From: Ignavibacteriota bacterium | Lineage (GTDB): Bacteria > Bacteroidota > Ignavibacteria > Tepidaquicellales > Tepidaquicellaceae | DNA: 7,127 bases | Assembly: GCA_003158365.1 (NCBI GenBank) | Contig: PMIW01000166.1 | Location: 1 to 7,127 of the forward strand | Direction: 5' to 3' | In this document: positions 1-5,978 of the stretch, in pieces | Layout of the letters: the number at the start of each line of letters is the position of its first letter | Numbering within the stretch: the stretch's first letter is position 1 | Notes under the pieces: model-generated | Database searches by the model: none | Seen by the model: only the letters and a program-made list of their open reading frames with translations | What the model was told of the DNA's origin: nothing | Made by a program: the position numbers and the translations under genes

Positions 1-1667
1 TTGAACGGGTTTGGATAGTTTTGTGATAATGAATATACTTTTGGTATCTCATTAGAATTTTGAATTCCGGTTGCAACAAAGCATAATCTTGAAGAAAATA
101 GGTTTGTTCCGCTTCCCGTAGAAAACAAAGAGAAGCAATCATCGCCACCGCCATTTTTGAATCCTGCAATTACTTTAGTAAAAGATGAGTCAACCCCGCC
201 GGGGGAAACTGCTCTTGCTGTCGGCAGATTCCACGAGGTAGCGTTTCCACCGGTGTAAAATGCATAATTGCTGGTAGCACTATCCTGGTCATAACCAACT
301 TTAAACAAATTAACTGCGCCCCTTGGTGCAATTATATCTACTGTGTGGGTTCTGTTGCTGCTGCCGTCAATGTAACCGGCTGTCCATGTCGTTCCTCCGT
401 CTGTGGTTGAACGGTAATAAGGATCCCAGTCGGCTCCTGAAAACTGTCTGACATATGCAATCATACCGCTGTATATTGCGGATCCGCCATTGAATACCAT
501 CCTTGCACCATAATCAATACTGGTTTCCGTTATAGTGGAACTTCCTGTTGCAGTTACCCCGTAATCATCGCTCCACGCAAGGTACAGATTGTAATTAGTC
601 GAGCCGGGAACATTATATACGGTTATTATTCTGTTAACACTCGTCGAAGTTCTAAAATATGCAATATCTGTCCAGAGGTATGAACCGGCCGGAACACCGT
701 TTGTGTAGTAGTAAAATCCACCATTATTGACACTGGTCTGAGAATAGTCTATCGTTGGAGTAGCTACAAACGGATTTGTTATGTGAGCATATTTTTGCCT
801 GTTGATATGAGAAGATGAAGCACCGGTCGAATCAAAAGAGGTAGAAAGATAAAGATAAGTAGACGTAGTATAATTTGAGTTGTCACTTGTTAATCTTGGA
901 TTGTAATATAAGTTTGTCGTTGTTGCATTTCCCGGCCATAAGAGCGTGTATCCGGCGAAAGCATTTGTTGTTGTATTAAACCTGAACAATAGAGAAAATG
1001 TTCTGCCGGTGGCGTCTGTATAACCTGAAATACCGTAAATCCAGACAGCACTGCCGTCGTACATTAATTCTATATCGAGTTCATTAGCCCTGAAATCCGC
1101 ATTAGCGGTGAAATAGAACCAATATGCAAAAGTAAATGTCTGTCCTCCGTTTGTCGAAGAATATATTTTACAGGTATCTCCTCCCGAGGCATAAATATTT
1201 GTTGCGACCCAGATTATTCCGGGTGTTGGAAAAGTACTTGGGGCAGTCTGAGTGGCTGAAGCCCATACTGCAGCTGACGTAATCATGCTGTAAGTTATAT
1301 CGCCTTCATTTCCACTGCCGTTGTGAACTACCGCTCCGCCGCGAACGTTCGGGTCTTCTACCAAAGAAACAGGTGTATGACCGTCGAGCCGGTTTAGCTG
1401 TGATTCTATAAGTTCTTTTTTTGCTATATCGTTTGATGTTCTTGCATTTTCAAGTTGGTTCAATAAATCCTGTTTCTGTGCACTAAACTGGACTTCCTGA
1501 GGTTTATCACTTGTAAGTGACTGTACGTCATTGGTCGAGCTTGAATTCGAATACTTAATCTCCGTTGGTGGTGCAATTTTTTGATTGTTTTGAGCGAATA
1601 CAGTTTGAAACATTGTAAAGCTTAACACTATCAGAAGAATTGCGATTTTTGAATAATGGTTATACAT
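1..1667 (-). CDS. Secreted Asp-box protein with T9SS type A sorting signal (3' end cut off)
   Basis: The frame is open from an ATG at 1667 to the window edge, giving 555 residues with no stop, so the gene continues to the left. Residues 1-25 are a Sec signal peptide (basic/polar start, hydrophobic core at about 8-24, likely cleavage VFA|QN). Residues 55-95 look helical and charged; the rest is rich in Thr, Ser, Asn, Gly and aromatics, as in secreted beta proteins. Three Asp-box-like (BNR) motifs are visible: SSTNGGQTFT (170-179), AWSDDYGVTA (364-373) and RSTTDGGTTWTA (419-430), suggesting a sialidase-like beta-propeller fold without showing enzymatic activity. The last visible residues, VYSLSQNYPNPF, are the start of a T9SS type A C-terminal sorting domain, so about 70-80 residues are probably missing. 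By family knowledge it would cross the outer membrane through type IX secretion and be released or surface-anchored. Substrate and role are unknown. A strong Shine-Dalgarno supports the start. Confidence 0.88.
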   Translation of the reverse strand, partial: MYNHYSKIAILLIVLSFTMFQTVFAQNNQKIAPPTEIKYSNSSSTNDVQSLTSDKPQEVQFSAQKQDLLNQLENARTSNDIAKKELIESQLNRLDGHTPVSLVEDPNVRGGAVVHNGSGNEGDITYSMITSAAVWASATQTAPSTFPTPGIIWVATNIYASGGDTCKIYSSTNGGQTFTFAYWFYFTANADFRANELDIELMYDGSAVWIYGISGYTDATGRTFSLLFRFNTTTNAFAGYTLLWPGNATTTNLYYNPRLTSDNSNYTTSTYLYLSTSFDSTGASSSHINRQKYAHITNPFVATPTIDYSQTSVNNGGFYYYTNGVPAGSYLWTDIAYFRTSTSVNRIITVYNVPGSTNYNLYLAWSDDYGVTATGSSTITETSIDYGARMVFNGGSAIYSGMIAYVRQFSGADWDPYYRSTTDGGTTWTAGYIDGSSNRTHTVDIIAPRGAVNLFKVGYDQDSATSNYAFYTGGNATSWNLPTARAVSPGGVDSSFTKVIAGFKNGGGDDCFSLFSTGSGTNLFSSRLCFVATGIQNSNEIPKVYSLSQNYPNPF

Positions 1668-1670
1668 TAT

Positions 1671-1678
1671 CCCTCCTT
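1671..1678 (-). promoter_or_regulatory. Strong Shine-Dalgarno of the T9SS cargo gene
   Basis: On the minus strand the sequence reads AAGGAGGG, only three bases (ATA) before the ATG at 1667. This near-perfect anti-16S complement fixes the start, since the next in-frame ATG (residue 19) would cut into the signal peptide. The spacing is slightly short. The other genes here have weak or no SD, so this gene is probably well translated. Confidence 0.75.
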
Positions 1679-1748
1679 TTTTTTATTTTATGTTTATTTA
1701 ATAGTCTTGCTTAAAACGGTAGATCATAAAATATTTTAAAGAGAAATT

Positions 1749-1813
1749 GAAATATCAGAAACCCTGATTATTTTATTGTTCGTTAACCAGGTCAATAAAT
1801 GTTCTGATATTTC
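1749..1813. repeat. 12-bp perfect inverted repeat, 41-nt spacer
   Basis: GAAATATCAGAA at 1749-1760 is matched by its reverse complement TTCTGATATTTC at 1802-1813. The flanks are only loosely complementary. No T-run follows either arm directly, so it does not look like an intrinsic terminator. It lies about 80-145 bases upstream of the T9SS cargo gene start, where it could be a pair of operator half-sites or a leader hairpin. Its role is unknown. Confidence 0.5.
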
Positions 1814-2240
1814 TCTCTTTCCCGTATATGTTTTTAATAACTTTTTCCTCCGGCATATACGTATTTTGTTCACTAAACAAAATTTATTTAATAAAGGTTT
1901 TCAATATTGAAAAAAAATTTTCAAAAGAAAATTATTTTTATCTTGTCATACGGGTTCAGGAAATAAAAACAATTATAAAACCCGCAGCCATCAGTAAATT
2001 TATTGAAACTAAATCCGAAAATTTAAGTTAAAATAATGATATAAAATATATTATTAAAGACAGGTTCTTGGAAAGTTATCACTGGTATGAAACCGTATTT
2101 AATAATATTTATATTTTATTGTATTTTAATAAACTCGAAAAGAAAATCCGATAAATAATGTTTAAAGTCAAGGAAATTTGTTAATTAATTAAGAAACAAT
2201 CTTTTAGTAAGGAATTTCACTAATTTGATAATTTAAACAT

Positions 2241-2948
2241 ATGTATAAAAAATTTCTTATTCAAAGTACAATTATTCTACTTTTGCCTGTAATTATTCTT
2301 GGTCTCTCGGGATGCGGGACACACATAAACCGGTTCGCCCGGTTCAATCTTACAAATAAAAATTTCCTGCTCAAACGATATGTCAATCCCAATTTAACCA
2401 GGATAGATGTAGATATCGGCGAAAGATATTATGATAACGATTTGATATCCGTAATTTTTACAAATGCAGGCGGGATAGTTACGGAGAACAGCGTAAGAGA
2501 AAAAATACAAAATGCCGTAAACTCAGACAGTCTGGTCCTTGCCGTTTCGGACGGAATAGGCGAAGGACTGAAAACATATTTTTATGCGAACACCGTTGAA
2601 AGTCTGAATGAAAACCCGCAATACATAGCAGAAACACGGCTGGAGAGGTTCCGGGTTGTTTCTAATACTTCCGGAATTTACGTAATGATTGATACGAGGG
2701 TTATAATATCGGACCGCGGTACCGCAAAGACAGTATGGGAAAATACGGAATGCGCAAAAGTACCGATCGGTGACGTGATTTATGATTTCATGTGCAACAA
2801 ATACATACGGACAACAAAAGGAGTTATTAACGCCGTCAGATTATTGCAGATGAGCGAAGATGAAATTCGCGCGGCGGTAAATATTGCCGCAGGAGAAGCA
2901 GGAAAAAGACAGTGTGACCGGCTCAGAGAAGATATTGCAAATTACTAA
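2241..2948 (+). CDS. Lipoprotein of unknown function
   Basis: The product has 235 residues. It opens with a lipoprotein signal peptide: MYKK, a hydrophobic core at about 9-22, and lipobox LSGC with the lipidated Cys at 25. The mature chain is therefore expected to be anchored in the periplasm or outer membrane; the residues after Cys (GTH) show no Asp inner-membrane retention signal in the E. coli sense. Residues 50-170 look like alternating strands and helices. The stretch at 130-170 (ETRLERFRVV, YVMIDTRVIISDRGTAKTVW) resembles in style the strands of transport-auxiliary or assembly lipoproteins, but I cannot assign a family. Three further Cys (171, 185, 225) lie in the C-terminal third, and the last 35 residues are probably helical and charged. 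It begins at ATG without a recognisable SD. It is the only plus-strand gene in the window and ends next to a convergent terminator hairpin, so it is probably transcribed alone. Confidence 0.82.
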   Translation: MYKKFLIQSTIILLLPVIILGLSGCGTHINRFARFNLTNKNFLLKRYVNPNLTRIDVDIGERYYDNDLISVIFTNAGGIVTENSVREKIQNAVNSDSLVLAVSDGIGEGLKTYFYANTVESLNENPQYIAETRLERFRVVSNTSGIYVMIDTRVIISDRGTAKTVWENTECAKVPIGDVIYDFMCNKYIRTTKGVINAVRLLQMSEDEIRAAVNIAAGEAGKRQCDRLREDIANY

Positions 2949-2953
2949 TAAGT

Positions 2954-3007
2954 AAAATAAAAAAAGGCCAGAATTAACAGTAGGCAAACAAAATAATTCT
3001 TGGCCTT
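2954..3007 (-). terminator. Intrinsic terminator of the response-regulator gene, between convergent genes
   Basis: The arms AAGGCCAGAATTA (2964-2976) and TAATTCTTGGCCTT (2994-3007) pair over 13 base pairs with one bulged base and a 17-nt loop. Read on the minus strand, the stem is followed directly by TTTTTTTATTTT (2965 down to 2954), a classic intrinsic terminator 22 bp after the response-regulator stop. On the plus strand the same hairpin follows the lipoprotein gene by about 15 bp but lacks an immediate T-run, so termination there would be weaker. Confidence 0.82.
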
Positions 3008-3029
3008 AACCGAACAGAAAAAAAATCTT

Positions 3030-3425
3030 TTACGCTACTTTTCTTAGCGCACTTCCTATTTGTCTTCTTAATGCCGATATGTCGAGAGGCTTTGGTAAAT
3101 AAGAATGAAAATATGATTCCGAAAAACAGTAATCATTATTATCATAACTGGATACCATAATTATGGGTATGTTTAAGTTCAAGCCTTTAACTACATAGGC
3201 AAGTTCAATTCCGTTTAATCCGGACATTTTCATATCCGTTATTACAAGGTCGGGTAATTCCTGTTTAATAAGCTCTAAACCTGTTAATCCATTATCTGCG
3301 TCGCGGACACTGTATCCTAATTCTTCAAGGTACATTGATAGGGATTCTCTGGCAGAATTGTCGTCGTCAATGACTATTATTTTGTACATATTTTTTTTGT
3401 TATAACGAGTAATGCGAATAAACAC
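3030..3425 (-). CDS. Stand-alone response regulator (receiver domain only)
   Basis: The 131-residue product is one CheY-like receiver domain with no output domain. Visible features are the acidic cluster DDD (20-22), phospho-acceptor Asp64 in VITDMKM, the switch Ser92 in IIMVSSYD, and the Tyr109-Leu-Pro-Lys112-Pro113 signature with the conserved Lys. All residues needed for phosphorylation and Mg2+ binding are present, so it should accept phosphate from a histidine kinase; none lies in the window. The usual GA before the last signature is replaced by a divergent stretch (CFSESYFHS). The start is uncertain. A GTG at 3425, just after an in-frame TGA, has a GGGGG SD six bases upstream. An ATG at 3389 (MYKIIVIDDD) fits the usual receiver N-terminus better but has only an A-rich leader. 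With the ATG the protein has 119 residues. The gene sits 21 bp after a small membrane ORF and ends at a strong terminator. Confidence 0.9.
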   Translation of the reverse strand: MFIRITRYNKKNMYKIIVIDDDNSARESLSMYLEELGYSVRDADNGLTGLELIKQELPDLVITDMKMSGLNGIELAYVVKGLNLNIPIIMVSSYDNNDYCFSESYFHSYLPKPLDISALRRQIGSALRKVA

Positions 3426-3431
3426 TCAAAT

Positions 3432-3436
3432 CCCCC
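3432..3436 (-). promoter_or_regulatory. Possible Shine-Dalgarno for the GTG start of the response regulator
   Basis: On the minus strand AAAAGGGGGA lies six bases before the GTG at 3425. It is the only SD-like element near either candidate start and is the reason for preferring the longer form. The match to the anti-SD is imperfect (GGGGG rather than GGAGG). Confidence 0.4.
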
Positions 3437-3446
3437 TTTTCAGAAA

Positions 3447-3653
3447 TTACAGTACGAAGCCCGCAATTATAATTAATAATAAAGATGATACTATTGCTAA
3501 GAAACCGAAATCGTGTCTTGATAATTTTTTGCTCATTTTTGATTTAATTTGATTTTTAATGTTGTTCAATACATAGTTAAGTGCAATAACAATGCCAGAA
3601 AAAATGATTGAAAATTTAGTAGATTTCGCAACATTCAATGACCGATTTATCAA
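3447..3653 (-). CDS. Possible small membrane protein, start uncertain
   Basis: The open frame encodes at most 68 residues from a TTG at 3653 with no SD. Two hydrophobic stretches are visible, at about 14-30 (FSIIFSGIVIALNYVL) and 50-68 (ending LLLIIIAGFVL), separated by a basic linker (KNQIKSK...SKKLSRHD). A shorter version starts at the ATG at 3536 (29 residues, MSKKLSRHD plus one membrane helix), also without SD. The last helix reaches the C-terminus, as in tail-anchored or single-pass microproteins. The ORF lies in the same direction between mnmG and the receiver gene, 21 bp before the latter, so cotranscription is possible. The family is not recognised. Hydrophobic frames arise easily in AT-rich DNA, so it may not be a gene. 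Confidence 0.35.
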   Translation of the reverse strand: MINRSLNVAKSTKFSIIFSGIVIALNYVLNNIKNQIKSKMSKKLSRHDFGFLAIVSSLLLIIIAGFVL

Positions 3654-3717
3654 ATTGAGAAAAAAAACAAGAAAAAAGATAATATTGATACAATTATTTT
3701 GATTATTGAACTAATGG

Positions 3718-3760
3718 TTTTTTTACCCGAATGACGGGAAAAAACAGATTTTTACTGTTT
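3718..3760 (-). terminator. Overlapping hairpins downstream of mnmG, possible weak terminator
   Basis: Two overlapping hairpins lie 30-70 bp after the mnmG stop. AAACAG (3742-3747) pairs with CTGTTT (3755-3760). On the minus strand this stem runs into a short T-run (complement of 3739-3744), giving a weak terminator-like shape. CCCG (3726-3729) pairs with CGGG (3735-3738) and is extended by T and A runs on either side with one bulge. That second hairpin has A rather than T after it on the mnmG strand. The stems share bases and cannot both form fully. Confidence 0.35.
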
Positions 3761-3789
3761 GTGAAACATTCTATTATTAAAATATTAAG

Positions 3790-5709
3790 TTACCCGCGCA
3801 TATAAATGAGTATGGCGGAAATATCGGAAGGGCGTACACCCGCTATGCGCGTGGCCTGACCGAGAGAAAGAGGTTTTATCTTTTTTAATTTATCCCGGGC
3901 TTCGCTCGAAAGCGAATTTATTTTATCGTATTTGAAATCTTCCGGAATTCTTATGCCTTCGTTTTTATTAAAGTGTTCGATTTGTTCAGCCTGCCTTTTT
4001 ATGTAACCGTCGTACTTTATTCCGATTTCAATCTGGTTCAATACGTCTTCGTTTCCTCTGATTTTATTCAGTAAAGTTGAATCTCCCGGGTCACAAACAC
4101 TCAGGAGTTCTTTAATATTGACTTCGTTGCGTTTTAATATAGGAGAAAGAAATTCATTCTGTTTTATTGGCGTCGAGTTTTTGTGTATCAACAATGTATT
4201 AACGTTTTTCGGGCTTATAGTTTTTGTATTTAAATATTTGATTCCTTGGTATATTAGTTCGGATTTCTCGTTTATAAGGTCAAGATATTTTTTTTCAATC
4301 AGACCGTAGGAAAATCCTTTTTGCATGAGCCGTATATCGGCATTATCCTGCCTGAGTACCAGGCGGTATTCGGCAGATGATGTAAACATTCTATAAGGTT
4401 CATCCGGACATTTGATAATCAGGTCATCGATTAATACCCCTATGTATGCTTCGCTTCTTTTCAGGATAAAAGGTTCTTCATTTTTCAGTCTCAATGCTGC
4501 ATTAATACCTGCTGCAATCCCCTGTCCTGCTGCTTCTTCATAGCCGGAGGTTCCGTTTACCTGTCCCGCATTAAATAATCCCGAAACCAGTTTTGTTTCA
4601 AGCGTAAGATCAATCTGATGAGTCGGAAAGAAATCGTATTCAACTGCATAACCCTGTCTTATCATTTCAACATTTTCAAGACCGGGTATTGTTCGGGCGG
4701 CTTTAAGTTGTATTTCTGACGGAAGGCTTGAGGAGAATCCGTTCATGTAAACCGTATTTCCGTCTAGAGTTTCAGGCTCGAGGAAAATCTGGTGCCGTGG
4801 TTTATCGGAGAATCGCGAAATTTTATCTTCGATAGAAGGACAGTATCTGGGACCAACACCTTTTATTATTCCGGTAAAAAGCGGTGAGTCTTTAAATCCC
4901 GTCCTGAGAATATTATGCGTATTTTCGTTTGTATGCGTCAGATGGCAATTCACCTGTTCCTGATTCGGGAATCTTTCCAGTTCAAAAGGAGTCCTGTGTG
5001 AAAAAGGAACAGGCTCTTTATCCCCAGGTTGAATTTCTGTCTTCGAAAAATCAATGCTGTCCATTTGCAGTCTCGGAGGTGTTCCGGTTTTCAGTCTGCC
5101 CGTTTCAAATCCAAGTTTCATCAGGCATTCAGAAAGCCCTGTTGCAGATTTTTCCCCAAATCTTCCCCCGCTTGTCTGCTCTCTGCCGGTATGCATTATT
5201 GCATTCAAAAAAGTACCCGAAGTAATAATAACACTACTGCATTTTATTTCATTGCCAAGCTCGGTTTTTATCCCTTTGATTTTGTACTTATAGTATTTTC
5301 CTGTTTGGGAGTAATCCTCCACGATTAATTCCTTTACCATATCCTGAATAATATCCAAACCATCGAGAGTTCGCAGGTAGTCCGAAGCAGCTTTTGAATA
5401 CAATTCCTTATCGGACTGGCATCTTGGCGACCAGACAGCAGGACCCTTGGACTTGTTAAGCATTTTAAACTGGATTCCTGTTTTATCTGCAAGAAAACCC
5501 ATTACACCGCCTAAAGCATCGACTTCTCTTACGAGATGGCCTTTTGCAGTGCCTCCAATAGCCGGATTACAGCTCATTCTTCCTATGGCGTTTAAATCAA
5601 GCGTAATTAGCCCTACGGATAGTCCCATTTTTACCGCTGCTGAGGATGCCTCTATTCCCGCATGCCCGGCTCCGATTACAATTATGTCGTAAATTTTGCT
5701 CAAAATCAA
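3790..5709 (-). CDS. mnmG: tRNA uridine-5-carboxymethylaminomethyl modification enzyme MnmG (GidA)
   Basis: The product is complete at 639 residues (the E. coli protein has about 630). MnmG is the FAD- and NADH-dependent partner of the GTPase MnmE; together they put an aminomethyl or carboxymethylaminomethyl group on C5 of wobble U34 in certain tRNAs, in the cytoplasm. Visible in order: dinucleotide-binding GAGHAG (13-18); MSCNPAIGG with conserved Cys48; HLVREVDALGG (58-68); SGTFLNA (164-170); RLKTGTPPR (205-213); RYCPSIED with the second conserved Cys290; HQIFLEPE (306-313); FNAGQVNGTSGYEEAAGQG (FAD site, 379-397); SSAEYRLVLRQDNAD (444-458); and the C-terminal helical MnmE/tRNA-binding domain with YDGYIKRQ (566-573). 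The start is a TTG; another TTG lies two codons in, and an in-frame stop upstream leaves no ATG. No SD is visible. Neither rsmG nor parAB, frequent neighbours of gidA, follows here. The upstream gap carries two parS-like sites. Confidence 0.97.
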   Translation of the reverse strand: MILSKIYDIIVIGAGHAGIEASSAAVKMGLSVGLITLDLNAIGRMSCNPAIGGTAKGHLVREVDALGGVMGFLADKTGIQFKMLNKSKGPAVWSPRCQSDKELYSKAASDYLRTLDGLDIIQDMVKELIVEDYSQTGKYYKYKIKGIKTELGNEIKCSSVIITSGTFLNAIMHTGREQTSGGRFGEKSATGLSECLMKLGFETGRLKTGTPPRLQMDSIDFSKTEIQPGDKEPVPFSHRTPFELERFPNQEQVNCHLTHTNENTHNILRTGFKDSPLFTGIIKGVGPRYCPSIEDKISRFSDKPRHQIFLEPETLDGNTVYMNGFSSSLPSEIQLKAARTIPGLENVEMIRQGYAVEYDFFPTHQIDLTLETKLVSGLFNAGQVNGTSGYEEAAGQGIAAGINAALRLKNEEPFILKRSEAYIGVLIDDLIIKCPDEPYRMFTSSAEYRLVLRQDNADIRLMQKGFSYGLIEKKYLDLINEKSELIYQGIKYLNTKTISPKNVNTLLIHKNSTPIKQNEFLSPILKRNEVNIKELLSVCDPGDSTLLNKIRGNEDVLNQIEIGIKYDGYIKRQAEQIEHFNKNEGIRIPEDFKYDKINSLSSEARDKLKKIKPLSLGQATRIAGVRPSDISAILIYMRG

Positions 5710-5762
5710 TATTATATGTAAAAATAACTAAATTTTAGCAGATTAAAAATGCAAAAAGAAAC

Positions 5763-5778
5763 TGTTTCACGTGAAACA
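5763..5778. promoter_or_regulatory. parS: parS site 1 (ParB/Spo0J centromere site)
   Basis: TGTTTCACGTGAAACA is a perfect 16-bp palindrome identical to the widely conserved chromosomal parS consensus. ParB dimers load here, spread as a CTP-dependent clamp and, with ParA and SMC, drive origin segregation. It lies 54 bp upstream of the mnmG start in a non-coding gap. parA and parB are not in the window. Confidence 0.88.
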
Positions 5779-5785
5779 ATTTTAA

Positions 5786-5851
5786 TTATTAAGTGTATTA
5801 GGTTATTAAGTTACCGGGTAAAAGCTCTTAATAACTTAATACACTTAATAA
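5786..5851. repeat. 25-bp inverted repeat between the two parS sites
   Basis: Arms 5786-5810 and 5827-5851 are reverse complements with one mismatch (G at 5801 against the A-type base of the other arm) around a 16-nt spacer. The spacer itself begins with a small palindrome, TTACCGGGTAA. Each arm consists of three copies of a CTTAATA-like word spaced 8-9 bp (for example CTTAATAA, CTTAATACA, CTTAATAAC). The centre is within about 3 bp of the midpoint between the parS sites. It could extrude as a cruciform or form a strong RNA hairpin. No T-run makes it a typical terminator. Confidence 0.75.
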
Positions 5852-5864
5852 CCTATAACGAAGA

Positions 5865-5880
5865 AGTTTCACGTGAAACA
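5865..5880. promoter_or_regulatory. parS: parS site 2 (ParB/Spo0J centromere site)
   Basis: AGTTTCACGTGAAACA matches the parS consensus at 15 of 16 positions; only the outermost first base differs, leaving a perfect 14-bp palindrome core, GTTTCACGTGAAAC. It lies 102 bp (centre to centre) from site 1. Two such sites by chance in under 120 bp is implausible, so they support each other. Confidence 0.86.
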
Positions 5881-5884
5881 AAAT

Positions 5885-5976
5885 AGTCCGTAGAGTCTTT
5901 AGAGCTCCTAGAGTTTTAAAGTGAAAAACCGTCTTTTGCTCTTACTCTAAAGACTCTAAGGACTCTACACTCCATA
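5885..5976. repeat. Inverted repeat of 9-bp TAGAG units just downstream of yifB
   Basis: AGTCCGTAGAGTCTTTAGAG (5885-5904) is matched at 19 of 20 positions by the reverse complement at 5945-5964, with a 40-nt spacer. The left side shows TAGAG at 5891, 5900 and 5909; the right side shows CTCTA at 5945, 5954 and 5963, both with an exact 9-bp period. The element begins within a few bases of the yifB stop codon. On that strand the stem is followed by ATTTTGTTTC, so it may cap or terminate the yifB transcript; the T-run is short and overlaps the edge of parS site 2. Confidence 0.72.
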
Positions 5977-5978
5977 GA

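Larger units (their letters stand above)
1668..2240. other. AT-rich divergent intergenic region, no convincing gene
   Basis: This 573-bp gap separates the divergent T9SS cargo gene (minus) and lipoprotein gene (plus), so it must hold both promoters. I found no clear sigma-70 pair and no complete Bacteroidota-type TTTG / TAnnTTTG pair that I would place with confidence. It holds one inverted repeat (1749-1813). The lipoprotein start has no SD; the nearest purine-rich stretch (AAGG, about 2209-2212) is some 30 bases upstream. An ORF at 1828-2031 is judged spurious. Confidence 0.6.

Noticed and set aside
1828..2031. 67-residue plus-strand ORF in the divergent intergenic region
   Set aside because: It has no SD, a composition like the surrounding AT-rich DNA, no recognisable domain or signal, and a start just after the inverted repeat. 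It is best read as a chance open frame.
4929..5328. Three overlapping plus-strand ORFs of 79-99 residues, and similar ones at 4118-4309 and 5447-5692
   Set aside because: All lie antisense within mnmG, whose conserved motifs fill the same bases; their translations look like no protein family.
5786..5860. Possible DnaA boxes or iterons, suggesting oriC itself
   Set aside because: The words TAATACACT and AGTGTATTA differ from TTATNCACA at two positions, no perfect DnaA box is present, and no dnaA, dnaN or unwinding element is seen. Being near the origin is plausible; being the origin is not supported.
5885..5976. CRISPR array or phage attachment site from the short TAGAG repeats
   Set aside because: The units are 9 bp with no spacers of regular length, and no cas genes, integrase or tRNA are nearby. 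The pattern is an inverted repeat of tandem 9-mers.
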